Shown here: positions 17,752-26,532 of the stretch, in pieces
How the letters are laid out: each line of letters opens with the position of its first letter
How positions within the stretch are numbered: the first letter of the stretch is position 1
Source of the DNA: Azophilus sp965221465
GTDB lineage: Bacteria; Pseudomonadota; Gammaproteobacteria; Pseudomonadales; Azotimanducaceae
Direction: 5' to 3'
Assembly: GCA_965221465.1 (NCBI GenBank)
Contig: OZ244892.1
Span: 3,844,001 to 3,908,000, forward strand
Length of the DNA: 64,000 nucleotides
Translations under genes and position numbers: made by a program
Notes under the pieces: generated by a model
Seen by the model: the letters and a program-made list of their open reading frames with translations, nothing else
What the model was told of the DNA's origin: nothing
Databases searched by the model: none

Positions 17752-17890
17752 GAGAGCAGGTGTGCGGTGCGTGTATCTGGCTCGCCGAATGGCGCTGTTT
17801 GGGCTCGTGCTTGCACCCATCGTCGCGGTAAGCTTCTCCGCCTGGTGCGCCATTCGGCGAGCCAGATGCACGTACCGTATACCTGCTCTC
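17752..17890. repeat. 139-bp imperfect inverted repeat between pyrE and argB
   Basis: Two arms of about 44 bases (17752-17795 and 17847-17890) are near-complementary: GAGAGCAGG pairs with CCTGCTCTC at the outer ends and GGCTCGCCGAATGGCGC with GCGCCATTCGGCGAGCC inside. About 50 bases lie between the arms. It sits between the convergent 3' ends of pyrE and argB. It could be a MITE-like insertion, or fold as a large RNA hairpin that protects or ends both transcripts. No second copy was noticed. Confidence 0.8.
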
Positions 17891-17968
17891 GGTGCCCGAT
17901 CGCCAGACATCATGTTAAATTAATTTCAATTAAATCAAATATTTATGACTTTTCCTTGAAAGCCACGC

Positions 17969-18856
17969 TTACCCCGCGGTGATCTTGGTACCCACCCCTG
18001 CGTTGGTGAAGATTTCGAGCAACAGGGCGTGGGGCACGGTGCCGTCGACGATCTGTACGCTCTCGACGCCCCCCGCCACCGCATTCAGCGCGCATTGCAC
18101 CTTGGGCAGCATGCCGCCGCTGACCACGCCTTTCCCGATCAGTTCCTGTGCCTCGGCCGCCGTCAGGCTGGCCAGAGTCTCGCCGTCGTCGATAATCCCC
18201 GCCGTATTCGTCAGCAGCACGAACTTCTCCGCGCCGAGCGCCCGGGCGATGGCATCGGCCACGAGGTCCGCGTTGATGTTGTAAGACTCGCCCTCCGGCC
18301 CGACGCCGATGGGTGCGATCACCGGAATGAAGCCGGCTCGGGCCAGCGTGTCGAGCACGCCGGCGTTCACCCCCTGAACCTCGCCGACATGACCGATATC
18401 GATGATCTCTGAGGGTTTCGGGTCGGCGCGGGAAAGCTCGAGCTTGCGCGCCTCGATAAGACGCCCGTCCTTGCCGGTGATGCCCACGGCGCGACCGCCC
18501 TGCTGATTGAGCAGGGAAACGATTTCCTGGTTGACCATGCCGCCGAGCACCATCTGCACGACATCCATGGTGGCGGCATCCGTCACCCGCATGCCGTCGA
18601 CGAACCGGGTGGGGATGTTGAGCCTCTCCAACAGTTCGCCGATCTGCGGACCGCCGCCGTGCACCACGACCGGATTCATGCCGACCAGCTTCATGAGCGC
18701 CACGTCCCGGGCGAAAGTGGTCTTCAGACGCTCGTCCACCATGGCGTTGCCGCCGTACTTGATGACGACGGTCCATCCCTGGAACTCGCGGATATACGGC
18801 AGCGCCTCCGTGAGTACGGAAGCGACGTTGCGGGCCTGTTTTTCAGAAACGGGCAT
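17969..18856 (-). CDS. argB: Acetylglutamate kinase
   Basis: Phosphorylates N-acetylglutamate in arginine synthesis. The 295-residue product has VVIKYGGNAM (phosphate-binding Lys), VVVHGGGPQIG, RFVDGMRVTD, NINADLVADAIA and the C-terminal GGMLPKVQCALNAV. The long N-terminal helix (RNVASVLTEALPYI) marks the hexameric, arginine-inhibited type, which is an inference from family knowledge. It follows algC after 6 bases. Confidence 0.97.
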   Translation of the reverse strand: MPVSEKQARNVASVLTEALPYIREFQGWTVVIKYGGNAMVDERLKTTFARDVALMKLVGMNPVVVHGGGPQIGELLERLNIPTRFVDGMRVTDAATMDVVQMVLGGMVNQEIVSLLNQQGGRAVGITGKDGRLIEARKLELSRADPKPSEIIDIGHVGEVQGVNAGVLDTLARAGFIPVIAPIGVGPEGESYNINADLVADAIARALGAEKFVLLTNTAGIIDDGETLASLTAAEAQELIGKGVVSGGMLPKVQCALNAVAGGVESVQIVDGTVPHALLLEIFTNAGVGTKITAG

Positions 18857-18862
18857 GGCCGG

Positions 18863-20338
18863 TCACGGGCACTTCAACGACGGGTCTACGTCGTGCAGTT
18901 GCGCCGCGAAGGTCTCTCGGATCCTTGCCAGGGCGGGCGCGTCGTCGGCCTCGAAGCGCAGCGTCAACATGGGGCTCGTGTTGGAGGCGCGAATCAATCC
19001 CCAGCCGTCGGAATAGTCGACGCGGAAGCCGTCCATGTCGGTAACCCTGCCGACGCCGAAATCGGCCTGGCGGCGGAGTGCTTCGATGATCTCGAACTTG
19101 CGTGTCTCGGTCGTTTCGATCTTCAATTCCGGCGTCGAACAGGTTTCGGGGAACTCGGCGAACACTGCGTCGACACTGCCGTTGTGCAGTTCGCCCGAAC
19201 CGAGAATCTCCAGCAGGCGGGCGGCGGCGTAGAGCGCATCGTCGAAACCGTACCAGCGGTCGCTGAAACAGATGTGACCGCTGAATTCGCCGCCGAGCAA
19301 AGCGCCGGATTCCCTGAGCTTTGCCTTGATGTGGGAATGCCCGGTGCGGCACATGATGGGCTCTCCGCCGAGCTGTCGAACCAGCTCGCCGAGGCGGTGG
19401 CTGCACTTGACGTCGTAGACGATGCGAGCCCCCGGGTTGCGCGCCACGATGTCCTTGGCGAGCAGCATCATCAGCACATCCGGCCAGACGATGCGGCCGC
19501 CGGGGGTGACGAGGCCGATTCGGTCGCCGTCGCCGTCGAAGGCAAGGCCGCAGTCGGCGCCTTCCGAGCGTACGGCGGCGAGCAGGTCTTCGAGGTTTGC
19601 CGGATCGGCCGGGTCCGGGTGGTGATTGGGGAAAGCACCGTCGATGTCGCAGTAGAGCTCGATGACCTCGCAGCCCAGCGCGCGCAGAAGCTGAGGCGCG
19701 ATGCGGCCGGCCACGCCATTGCCGCAGTCGACCACGACCTCGAGTGGGTGGACGATCTCGATGTCGCCAACGACGCGCGCAATGTAATCCTCGGCAATGT
19801 CTGTGCGGCTCGAACTGCCCTGGCCCCGGCTGAATATGCCCTCGTCGATACGCGCCTTCAGCCTCGCGATGGCGTTTCCGGCTAGCGCCCGGCCGCCGAG
19901 CACCATTTTCAGGCCGTTGTAATCCGAGGGGTTGTGGCTGCCGGTGATCATGACGCCGGCCCCGGTACCCAACTCGTGAGTCGCAAAGTACAGGAGCGGC
20001 GTCGGCACCTGGCCGGTGTCGATGACCTCGAGGCCGCCGGCGATGAGGCCGTCGGCGAGGGCCTTTTTCAGGGCCGGGCTGGAATGACGGCCGTCGTATG
20101 CGATGACAATGCGGGTCTGACCGCTGTCTTTCGCTTCGGCGGCATAGGCCCGGCCGATCAACCGGACGATGTCTTCCGTGAGGTTGCGGCCGACCAGGCC
20201 GCGGATGTCGTAGGCGCGGAAGATGCCGGGGTCGATGCAACTCGGTTGCGTGTCGATGGTTGTCCCCGAACCGGCTACGCGCTCGACGACCGTTCTCTCG
20301 TCGGGCGGAGTTCGCGTCTTGTTGGTTGCATCGCTCAA
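18863..20338 (-). CDS. algC: Phosphomannomutase/phosphoglucomutase
   Basis: Interconverts hexose 1- and 6-phosphates for polysaccharide and lipopolysaccharide precursors. The 491-residue product has FRAYDIRG (40-47), the phosphoserine loop ITGSHNPSDYNG (Ser134), the metal loop FDGDGDRIG, the sugar-specificity loop GGEFSGHICF and the phosphate-binding RASNTSPMLTLRFE. The only start near the expected N-terminus is a TTG at 20338 that overlaps the coaBC stop (TTGA). In related bacteria dut lies between coaBC and algC; it is absent here. Confidence 0.95.
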   Translation of the reverse strand: MSDATNKTRTPPDERTVVERVAGSGTTIDTQPSCIDPGIFRAYDIRGLVGRNLTEDIVRLIGRAYAAEAKDSGQTRIVIAYDGRHSSPALKKALADGLIAGGLEVIDTGQVPTPLLYFATHELGTGAGVMITGSHNPSDYNGLKMVLGGRALAGNAIARLKARIDEGIFSRGQGSSSRTDIAEDYIARVVGDIEIVHPLEVVVDCGNGVAGRIAPQLLRALGCEVIELYCDIDGAFPNHHPDPADPANLEDLLAAVRSEGADCGLAFDGDGDRIGLVTPGGRIVWPDVLMMLLAKDIVARNPGARIVYDVKCSHRLGELVRQLGGEPIMCRTGHSHIKAKLRESGALLGGEFSGHICFSDRWYGFDDALYAAARLLEILGSGELHNGSVDAVFAEFPETCSTPELKIETTETRKFEIIEALRRQADFGVGRVTDMDGFRVDYSDGWGLIRASNTSPMLTLRFEADDAPALARIRETFAAQLHDVDPSLKCP

Positions 20339-21570
20339 CTTGCCGTCGACTCCCGGCTTGCCCCGGCCAGCGGGGCGGCGAATAGTTCGGCGATGTGACC
20401 CACCAGACCCTGGGCCAGGGATTGCTTGCTCTGTGGGGGCAGCGCCAGTTCGCCGCCCCCCCAGATGAGCGTGGCAGCGTTCCTGTCGCTGTCGAATCCG
20501 ATACCCTGGCGCGAGACATCGTTGACGACGATGGCGTCGAGCCCCTTGCGGCGCCGCTTGTCCCGGGCGTGTTCGAGCACCTTGTGGGTCTCGGCGGCAA
20601 ACCCGACCACCACGGGCCGTTCGGGCAGCGCTGCCACGGAGGCGATGATGTCCGGATTCTCCTCGAAAGCCATCTCGAATCGCGGGCCGACGGATTCTTT
20701 CTTGATTTTCTGCTCCGTCGCCCTCGAAGGACGGTAATCGGACACGGCCGCAACGCCGATAAAGAGATCCTGCTGGGCGATGCGGGCATGCACGGCATCG
20801 TACATGTCCTGTGCACTGGTGACGCCGACGACATCGACACCTGCCGGCGGTGGGAGAAGACAGGGGCCGGAAACCAGCGTGACCCTGGCGCCGGCCGCCG
20901 ATGCAGCCGCGGCCATGGCGTAACCCTGCTTGCCGGAACTGCGGTTGGTGACGTGGCGTACCGGGTCGATGGATTCCTCCGTGGGCCCGGCGGTCACCAG
21001 CACGCGCAAGCCTTCCAGGCAGCGCGCGGCAAAGTTCCGGCGGACGACTTCGAACAGGTCTTCGGGCTCGACCATGCGGCCGGGGCCCGTCTCGCCGCAG
21101 GCCTGTTCGCCGTCCGCCGGACCGACCAGCAACCGGCCGTCGCCACTGAGAATGTCGGCATTGCGCTGAGTGGTCGGCGCGCGCCACATGGCCTGATTCA
21201 TGGCCGGCGCCAGCACGATGGGGGCATCGGTTGCCAGGCACAGGGTCGAGAGCAGGCAGGGCGCGAGCCCCCCGGCCAGTGTTGCCATGAAATGTGCAGT
21301 GGCCGGCGCCACCAGCACCAGGTCGGCCCAGCGGGCCAGTTCGATGTGGCCCATGGCGGCTTCTGCTTCCTTGTCCCGCAGGTCGTCCCGAACGGGCCGG
21401 CCGGAGACGGCCTGCAGGGTCGTGGGCGTGACGAAATCGGACGCGCTTTCGGTGAGCACGACCTGAACGTCTGCGCCCGCCTGGCGCAAGAGTCTTACAA
21501 GGATTGGGGTCTTGTACGCGGCGACTCCGCCGGTCACCCCGAGCAGAATGTGCTTTCCGGAAAGGTCCAT
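20335..21570 (-). CDS. coaBC: CoA biosynthesis bifunctional protein CoaBC
   Basis: Joins cysteine to 4'-phosphopantothenate and decarboxylates the product. In the 411 residues the CoaC flavoprotein half (about 1-180) shows LLGVTGGVAAYK, the catalytic HIELARWAD His, PAMNQAMW and the substrate-clamp ACGETGPGRM. The CoaB half has VLVTAGPTEESIDPVRHVTN, SSGKQGYAMA and the KIKK motif. Divergent from radC, with 168 bases between. Confidence 0.97.
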   Translation of the reverse strand: MDLSGKHILLGVTGGVAAYKTPILVRLLRQAGADVQVVLTESASDFVTPTTLQAVSGRPVRDDLRDKEAEAAMGHIELARWADLVLVAPATAHFMATLAGGLAPCLLSTLCLATDAPIVLAPAMNQAMWRAPTTQRNADILSGDGRLLVGPADGEQACGETGPGRMVEPEDLFEVVRRNFAARCLEGLRVLVTAGPTEESIDPVRHVTNRSSGKQGYAMAAAASAAGARVTLVSGPCLLPPPAGVDVVGVTSAQDMYDAVHARIAQQDLFIGVAAVSDYRPSRATEQKIKKESVGPRFEMAFEENPDIIASVAALPERPVVVGFAAETHKVLEHARDKRRRKGLDAIVVNDVSRQGIGFDSDRNAATLIWGGGELALPPQSKQSLAQGLVGHIAELFAAPLAGASRESTAS

Positions 21571-21738
21571 GGGGTCATGGTAGCAGCAATGCGCGATGAC
21601 CCGAATATCCGGCGAACGGGCCGAATTGCCGCCCGCAACGCGCCGGATGCGCTTTCGGAAGGGTAGTCATGGGGATTTCGAGCCCCCCGAGAAGGAGAAT
21701 CCGTTGAACGACAGGGTACGGGTTTCGGCGAGGATGGC

Positions 21739-22422
21739 GTGAGCCGTCACTCGATCAGGGATTGGCCTCTCTCGGAGCGGCCGCGCGAACGGTTGCTTGC
21801 CGCGGAACCCGAACGGCTCACCGATGGGGAACTGCTGGCGGTGCTGCTGCGCACCGGTACCCGCGACCACAGCGCGTTGGCGCTCGGTCATCGGCTGCTG
21901 TCGCAGTACGGTTCCATCCGGGGTGTGATCGATGCCCCGGCGCGTACGCTGCTGCGTGGCGAGGGGCTTGGGCCGACGAAGGTGGCGAGCCTCAAGGCCA
22001 TTCTGCCGATCACCGCGCGGTATGCGGCATGCGGGCTGGTCAATGGCCGGGCCTTTGCGGGGTCTCAGGATGCCGTCCTCTTTCTGACGGCGGAATTCGG
22101 GGGCCTGGAGCGGGAAGTGTTCGCCTGCCTGTTCCTGGATACCCGGCATCGGCTGCTCAAGTTCGAAAAGCTGTTTCTCGGGTCGGTGGACCGGGCGAAC
22201 GTGTACCCGCGGGAGATCGTCAAGCGGGCCTTGTACTGCAATGCAGCGGCCGTGATCTTCGCCCACAATCACCCCTCGGGGGTCGCCGAGCCTTCGGTGG
22301 CGGACATCGAGTTGACCGAGCGATTGGTGGGCATCCTGAGAGAACTGGATGTGCGGGTGCTCGATCACCTGGTGGTCGGCGCGGAACGGACGGTATCGAT
22401 GGCGGAGCGGGGCCTGTTGTGA
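21739..22422 (+). CDS. radC: RadC-family JAMM protein
   Basis: A 227-residue member of the RadC/YicR family. It has the N-terminal helix-hairpin-helix region (LSDGELLAVLL-like, GEGLGPTKVASLKA) and a JAMM/MPN metal site, FAHNHPSGVAEPSVAD (HxHPSG...D), with the upstream Glu at about 118. The biochemical role of the family is unsettled. GTG 21739 is used as start; the family N-terminus begins at this point. Position next to coaBC is conserved; normally rpmB follows, but here queC, queE and a SulP gene intervene. Confidence 0.93.
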   Translation: MSRHSIRDWPLSERPRERLLAAEPERLTDGELLAVLLRTGTRDHSALALGHRLLSQYGSIRGVIDAPARTLLRGEGLGPTKVASLKAILPITARYAACGLVNGRAFAGSQDAVLFLTAEFGGLEREVFACLFLDTRHRLLKFEKLFLGSVDRANVYPREIVKRALYCNAAAVIFAHNHPSGVAEPSVADIELTERLVGILRELDVRVLDHLVVGAERTVSMAERGLL

Positions 22423-22508
22423 ACGGATGCGGGTTAAGATCACAGTCGCTTGCAGCAGCGAGTCGATCTGCAGCAGTCATCGCGGGAACCGCGCCGAGAG
22501 TGACTCGA

Positions 22509-23213
22509 ATGACACCTCATGACGCACTGGTACTGTTCTCCGGGGGCCAGGACTCCACGACCTGTCTCGCCTGGGCGTTGAATCGGTATCGGCAGGTCTA
22601 CACGGTCGGCTTCGACTACGGGCAGCGCCATGCCGTGGAGTTGGAATGCCGGGCCGGAATCCGGGAGCGGTTGCCGACAATCGCGGATTGGAAGGGCTCG
22701 CTCATGGCAGATCGGCTGGTGCGGCTGGACTTTCTGCCGGCCCTTGTGGAGTCGGCCCTGACCTCGGAGGACGCCATCGAGGTTGCCGAGTCGGGGCTGC
22801 CGACGACCTTCGTGCCCGGTCGCAACCTGCTGTTCCTGACAGTGGCGGCCGCTCTTGCGCACGGGCTCGGTGTTCGGCATCTCGTCGGCGGCATGTGCGA
22901 AACCGACTTTTCCGGATACCCGGATTGCCGGGACGACACGATCAAGAGCCTGCAGGTGACGCTCAACCTGGGGATGGATGGCCGATTCGTGATCGAAACT
23001 CCACTGATGTGGCTCGACAAGGCAGGAACCTGGGCATTGGCGGAAAGCCTGGGAGGACAGCCGCTGGTCGATCTCGTGAGGCGGGATACGCATACCTGCT
23101 ATCTCGGCGATCGAACGACCGAGAACGATTGGGGTTGGGGATGCGGCTCCTGCCCGGCATGCGAGATCAGGCGCGATGGATACCGGGCCTTTCGCGAAAG
23201 CACGACGGCTTGA
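22509..23213 (+). CDS. queC: 7-cyano-7-deazaguanine synthase
   Basis: Makes preQ0, a precursor of queuosine. The 234-residue product has the PP-loop FSGGQDSTTCLAWAL near the N-terminus, FDYGQRHAVELE, FVPGRNLLFL and the C-terminal zinc cluster GCGSCPACEIRRDGY. ATG 22509 is the first codon of the conserved part; a GTG three codons earlier is possible. Followed by queE after 39 bases. Confidence 0.96.
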   Translation: MTPHDALVLFSGGQDSTTCLAWALNRYRQVYTVGFDYGQRHAVELECRAGIRERLPTIADWKGSLMADRLVRLDFLPALVESALTSEDAIEVAESGLPTTFVPGRNLLFLTVAAALAHGLGVRHLVGGMCETDFSGYPDCRDDTIKSLQVTLNLGMDGRFVIETPLMWLDKAGTWALAESLGGQPLVDLVRRDTHTCYLGDRTTENDWGWGCGSCPACEIRRDGYRAFRESTTA

Positions 23214-23252
23214 GCCGATGACGGCGGCAGTCACCCCAGGCAGGCGGAACAC

Positions 23253-23894
23253 GTGACGTACTCGGTCAAGGAGATCTACCCGACCCTGCAAGGCGAGGGT
23301 GCCCAATCGGGCAGGGCCGCAGTGTTCTGTCGGTTCAGCGGCTGCAATCTGTGGAGCGGGCTGGAGCGGGATCGGTCGACGGCGGTCTGCCGGTTCTGCG
23401 ACACCGACTTCGTGGGCACGGATGGGCCGGGAGGGGGCAAGTTTGTCACCGCGGAGGCTCTCGCCCAGCGAATCGTCCAGTGTTGGGAAAGTCGGGCCGG
23501 CAAAACCGAGCATCGATTCGTCGTTTTCACCGGTGGAGAACCCGCTTTGCAACTCGATGACGCGCTGGTTGAGACACTCCACCGGACCGGTTTCGAAGTG
23601 GCGATAGAGACGAATGGCACCCTTCCGCTGCCGGATTCCATCGATTGGGTCTGTGTCAGTCCCAAGGCCGGGTCGAAACTCGAGGTGGTTAAGGGAAACG
23701 AGTTGAAGGTGGTGGTGCCGCAACCGGGCGTCGATCTCGAGGCGTTGTCCGCCCTGGACTTCCGGCACTATTTCGTTCAGCCCATGGACGGTCCCCGGCT
23801 GAAGGAGAATACCGAGGAAGCGATCCGCTACTGCCAGAGCCATCCCCAGTGGCGTCTGTCCGTTCAATCGCACAAGTACCTGGGCATCGCCTGA
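23253..23894 (+). CDS. queE: 7-carboxy-7-deazaguanine synthase
   Basis: A radical-SAM enzyme that converts carboxytetrahydropterin to 7-carboxy-7-deazaguanine, the step before QueC. The 213-residue product starts with the family pattern TYSVKEIYPTLQGEGAQSGR. Its cluster cysteines are spread as FSGCNLW, then about 14 residues, then CRFCDTDF, the layout of the larger QueE subtype. VVFTGGEPALQLD and IETNGTLPLPDSIDWVCVSPK follow. The start is GTG 23253. A palindromic repeat begins 9 bases after the stop. Confidence 0.95.
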   Translation: MTYSVKEIYPTLQGEGAQSGRAAVFCRFSGCNLWSGLERDRSTAVCRFCDTDFVGTDGPGGGKFVTAEALAQRIVQCWESRAGKTEHRFVVFTGGEPALQLDDALVETLHRTGFEVAIETNGTLPLPDSIDWVCVSPKAGSKLEVVKGNELKVVVPQPGVDLEALSALDFRHYFVQPMDGPRLKENTEEAIRYCQSHPQWRLSVQSHKYLGIA

Positions 23895-23902
23895 TCGATC
23901 GC

Positions 23903-23966
23903 CTGCATGTCTCACCAACTTTCTTTATCGGCGTCCGCAGCAGGAAGTTGGTGAGATTTGCGGGCT
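23903..23966 (-). repeat. Palindromic repeat family 1, copy R2 (short)
   Basis: The two arms CTCACCAACTTTC and GGAAGTTGGTGAGATTTGC are intact, and GGCGTCCGCAGCAGG matches the other copies. About 25 bases of the middle are missing, so this copy is roughly 64 bases long. Orientation B. Confidence 0.75.
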
Positions 23967-24370
23967 GGGTGCATCCTGACCAAGCCCCCTTTCAGTTCGT
24001 CCGCCTCGATTTTCTCGGGATTGAATTGCGAATTCGCAGGGGGCGTGGTCCAGAGGGATTGCACGTGTTCGCCACGTCGTGTCGGCCTGTCACATATTCC
24101 ATAAAATCAATAATTTGCGCCGCGAATCCACTGAGTTGTGCAAGCAGGTCCATCCCTTGACCCGCTCGGGCTTATTCCATACGGTGAGGGGCAAAGGAAA
24201 GAATCGGACCGACGGTTTCGGGATGTCGTGTCAAGAAAACCAGGCTCACCCAGTGCAGATTGGCGCCCGAAAGGAACTGGCGTCTTTGCGCCTCGGCACA
24301 GGTCGTACTGTGCTCGCGCCCGGGCATCGAACGAAGGGATGTGACAGCGAGGCTCGCTGGTGAGCGTTTC
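23967..24370 (+). other. Leader region of the SulP gene, no gene seen
   Basis: About 400 bases between the repeat and the SulP start. No reading frame is convincing on either strand. A TTGACC at 24168-24173 could be a -35 box, but no good -10 follows at the right distance. Confidence 0.35.
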
Positions 24371-26011
24371 ATGAAGTTCCGACCCGACATCCCCGGCGAC
24401 CTGTTTGGCGGCGTAACCGCTGCAATCGTCATGCTGCCGATGGCATTGGCTTTCGGTGTTGCTTCCGGTCTGGGGCCCGCCGCGGGGCTCTACGGCGCCG
24501 TGGCGGTGGGATTGTTCGCCGCAGTATTTGGCGGCACACCGTCGCAGATCTCCGGCCCCACCGGGCCGATGACGGTGGCCATGGCGGCTGTTGTCGCGCT
24601 GTATGCCGACAGTCTGGCGGTGGCCTTCACCATTGTCATGCTGGCGGGCCTGTTGCAGATCGCCCTCGGATTTCTGCGCATCGGCAGTTTCATGAGTTTC
24701 ACGCCCTATTCGGTCATCTCCGGATTCATGACCGGAATCGGCGTGATCATCATCGTTTTGCAGGTCATGCCCCTGCTCGGCGCCGAGCCGGTTCCGGGAG
24801 GTCCGCTCGCGCAGATCGGGGCTTGGCCCGAGGCCATCGCCAACTTCGGACCGGACGATCTTGCCGTCGGTGGTATCGCCCTGGCGGTCTGTGTTTTCTG
24901 GCCGGTTCGGATTCGGCGGTTCCTGCCTGCCCCGCTGGCTGCCCTGGCGATCGGTACCTGCGCCGGGCTCTTCGTTTTCGACGGTGCAGGGACAATCGGA
25001 GCCATTCCCGATGTGTTGCCGGTTCTGTACGCGCCGGCACTCGAGTGGGGCTCGGTCGGCGCCTTGTTGGAGCCGGCACTGATCATCGCGCTTCTTGGAT
25101 CGATCGACAGTCTGCTGACTTCGCTGGTCGCGGATTCGCAGACTCGCACGCGGCACAATCCCGATCGGGAACTCCTGGGCCAGGGCCTCGGCAACCTGGC
25201 CGCCGGCGTGCTGGGGGGGCTGCCGGGTGCCGGAGCCACCATGGGAACCGTGACCAGCATTCGGGCCGGAGGCCGTACGCCGCTGGCGGGCGCTCTGGCT
25301 GCCGTGCTCCTGCTCGCCCTGCTGCTGGGGTTCGGGTGGCTTGCGGAACCCATTCCGCTGGCTGTTCTGGCCGGGATTCTCGTGAAAATCGGCTGGGACA
25401 TCATCGATTGGCGTTTCGTCGTCCGCTTGCGGGCGATTCGTCGCGAGTACGTGTTCACGATGCTCCTCACGTTTTCCACGACGGTGTTCGTCGACTTGAT
25501 CACGGCAGTCGCACTCGGGCTGATTGCGGCGGGCATCCTGCGCGCGCGCGATCTGGCAAAGGGCGAAATGGACAATGTGCTTTCCGTGCCGCTCCTGGAC
25601 GCTGCCTTCATTCCGAATCTGGACGAATTCGATCCGGCGCATCTGCCGGTCGGGCTCGTCAGGCTCAAGGGACATTACTCGGTCGGTTCCGCCAACGAAC
25701 TGGCCCGCGCAATCTCTGCGGACATCGAAGATCACGATGTGGTCATTCTCGACTTTTCCTTCACCACCGAGGTGGACGACAGTGCAGCGTTGGCGATCGA
25801 AGATCTCGTCGAGACCGCGATCGAGCAACGCACCGACTGCATCGTCGTGGGCCTGGCCGGTGAAGTTGCCGATGTATTGCGTTCGCTCTCGGTGTTCGGG
25901 AGCATCCCTGCAGAACATCTCGTGGACGATCTCGATGAGGCCAAACGGCTGGCCAGCCGACTCCTCGACAATGTCTCCCCGGGCTTGCCGAAGCAAGGCG
26001 AGTCGAACTGA
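24371..26011 (+). CDS. SulP-family anion permease with STAS domain
   Basis: A 546-residue inner-membrane transporter of the SulP (SLC26) family, which carries sulfate, bicarbonate or other anions. It opens with FRPDIPGDLFGGVTAAIVMLPMALAFGVASG, split over two helices typical of the family. It contains GGTPSQISGPTGPMT and about 10-12 further hydrophobic segments, then the family motif of TM8 (LLGSIDSLLTSLVADSQT), and ends with a cytoplasmic STAS domain (about 430-540). The substrate cannot be told from sequence; several bacterial members move bicarbonate. ATG 24371 is the first start in the conserved region. Confidence 0.9.
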   Translation: MKFRPDIPGDLFGGVTAAIVMLPMALAFGVASGLGPAAGLYGAVAVGLFAAVFGGTPSQISGPTGPMTVAMAAVVALYADSLAVAFTIVMLAGLLQIALGFLRIGSFMSFTPYSVISGFMTGIGVIIIVLQVMPLLGAEPVPGGPLAQIGAWPEAIANFGPDDLAVGGIALAVCVFWPVRIRRFLPAPLAALAIGTCAGLFVFDGAGTIGAIPDVLPVLYAPALEWGSVGALLEPALIIALLGSIDSLLTSLVADSQTRTRHNPDRELLGQGLGNLAAGVLGGLPGAGATMGTVTSIRAGGRTPLAGALAAVLLLALLLGFGWLAEPIPLAVLAGILVKIGWDIIDWRFVVRLRAIRREYVFTMLLTFSTTVFVDLITAVALGLIAAGILRARDLAKGEMDNVLSVPLLDAAFIPNLDEFDPAHLPVGLVRLKGHYSVGSANELARAISADIEDHDVVILDFSFTTEVDDSAALAIEDLVETAIEQRTDCIVVGLAGEVADVLRSLSVFGSIPAEHLVDDLDEAKRLASRLLDNVSPGLPKQGESN

Positions 26012-26046
26012 CGTGGCCGGGCCTGTTTGTGCTTGAACGCAGCGGC

Positions 26047-26075
26047 TGGACGCACCAAGCCCTCTTTGGTATAAA
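26047..26075 (+). promoter_or_regulatory. Possible sigma-70 promoter of rpmB-rpmG
   Basis: TGGACG (26047-26052) and TATAAA (26070-26075) are 17 bases apart and lie just upstream of rpmB. The -10 is good and the -35 is weak. Confidence 0.4.
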
Positions 26076-26101
26076 CGCGCGCTCGTTTTTGGGGCTCCGA
26101 A

Positions 26102-26338
26102 ATGTCTCGAGTCTGCCAGGTGACCGGCAAGCGGCCGATGGTCGGCAACAACGTGAGCCATGCGCACAACAAGACGCGGCGCCGGTTCTCGCCGAATTTG
26201 CACTATCACCGATTCTGGGTGGAAAGCGAGAATCGATACGTGCGCCTGCGCGTGTCCTCCAAGGGCATGCGCATCATCGACAAGCGTGGCATCAACGCCG
26301 TGCTTGCGGATATCCGGGCACGCGGCGAGAAGGTCTGA
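26102..26338 (+). CDS. rpmB: 50S ribosomal protein L28
   Basis: A 78-residue ribosomal protein. MSRVCQVTGKRPMVGNNVSH and the basic NKTRRRFSPNLHYHRFWV are diagnostic, and the C-terminus KRGINAVLADIRARGEK is complete. It starts the rpmB-rpmG-mutM run. Confidence 0.98.
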   Translation: MSRVCQVTGKRPMVGNNVSHAHNKTRRRFSPNLHYHRFWVESENRYVRLRVSSKGMRIIDKRGINAVLADIRARGEKV

Positions 26339-26368
26339 CGCCGCCCCACGCACGCGACGGAGAATCAC

Positions 26369-26524
26369 ATGCGCGACAAGATCAAGCTCGTCTCCACCGC
26401 CGGAACGGGCCACTTCTACACCACGGACAAGAACAAGCGACGCACGCCGGACAAGCTCGAAATGCGCAAGTTCGACCCGGTGGTGCGCAAGCACGTGCTG
26501 TACAAGGAAGCGAAGATCAAGTAA
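26369..26524 (+). CDS. rpmG: 50S ribosomal protein L33
   Basis: A 51-residue protein: MRDKIKLVSTAGTGHFYTT, KNKRRTPDKLEMRKFDPVVR and KHVLYKEAKIK are the standard L33 blocks. It is the zinc-free type, since the CxxC pairs are absent. CGGAG lies 9 bases before the ATG. It is located 30 bases after rpmB. Confidence 0.97.
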   Translation: MRDKIKLVSTAGTGHFYTTDKNKRRTPDKLEMRKFDPVVRKHVLYKEAKIK

Positions 26525-26532
26525 CCCGGCAA

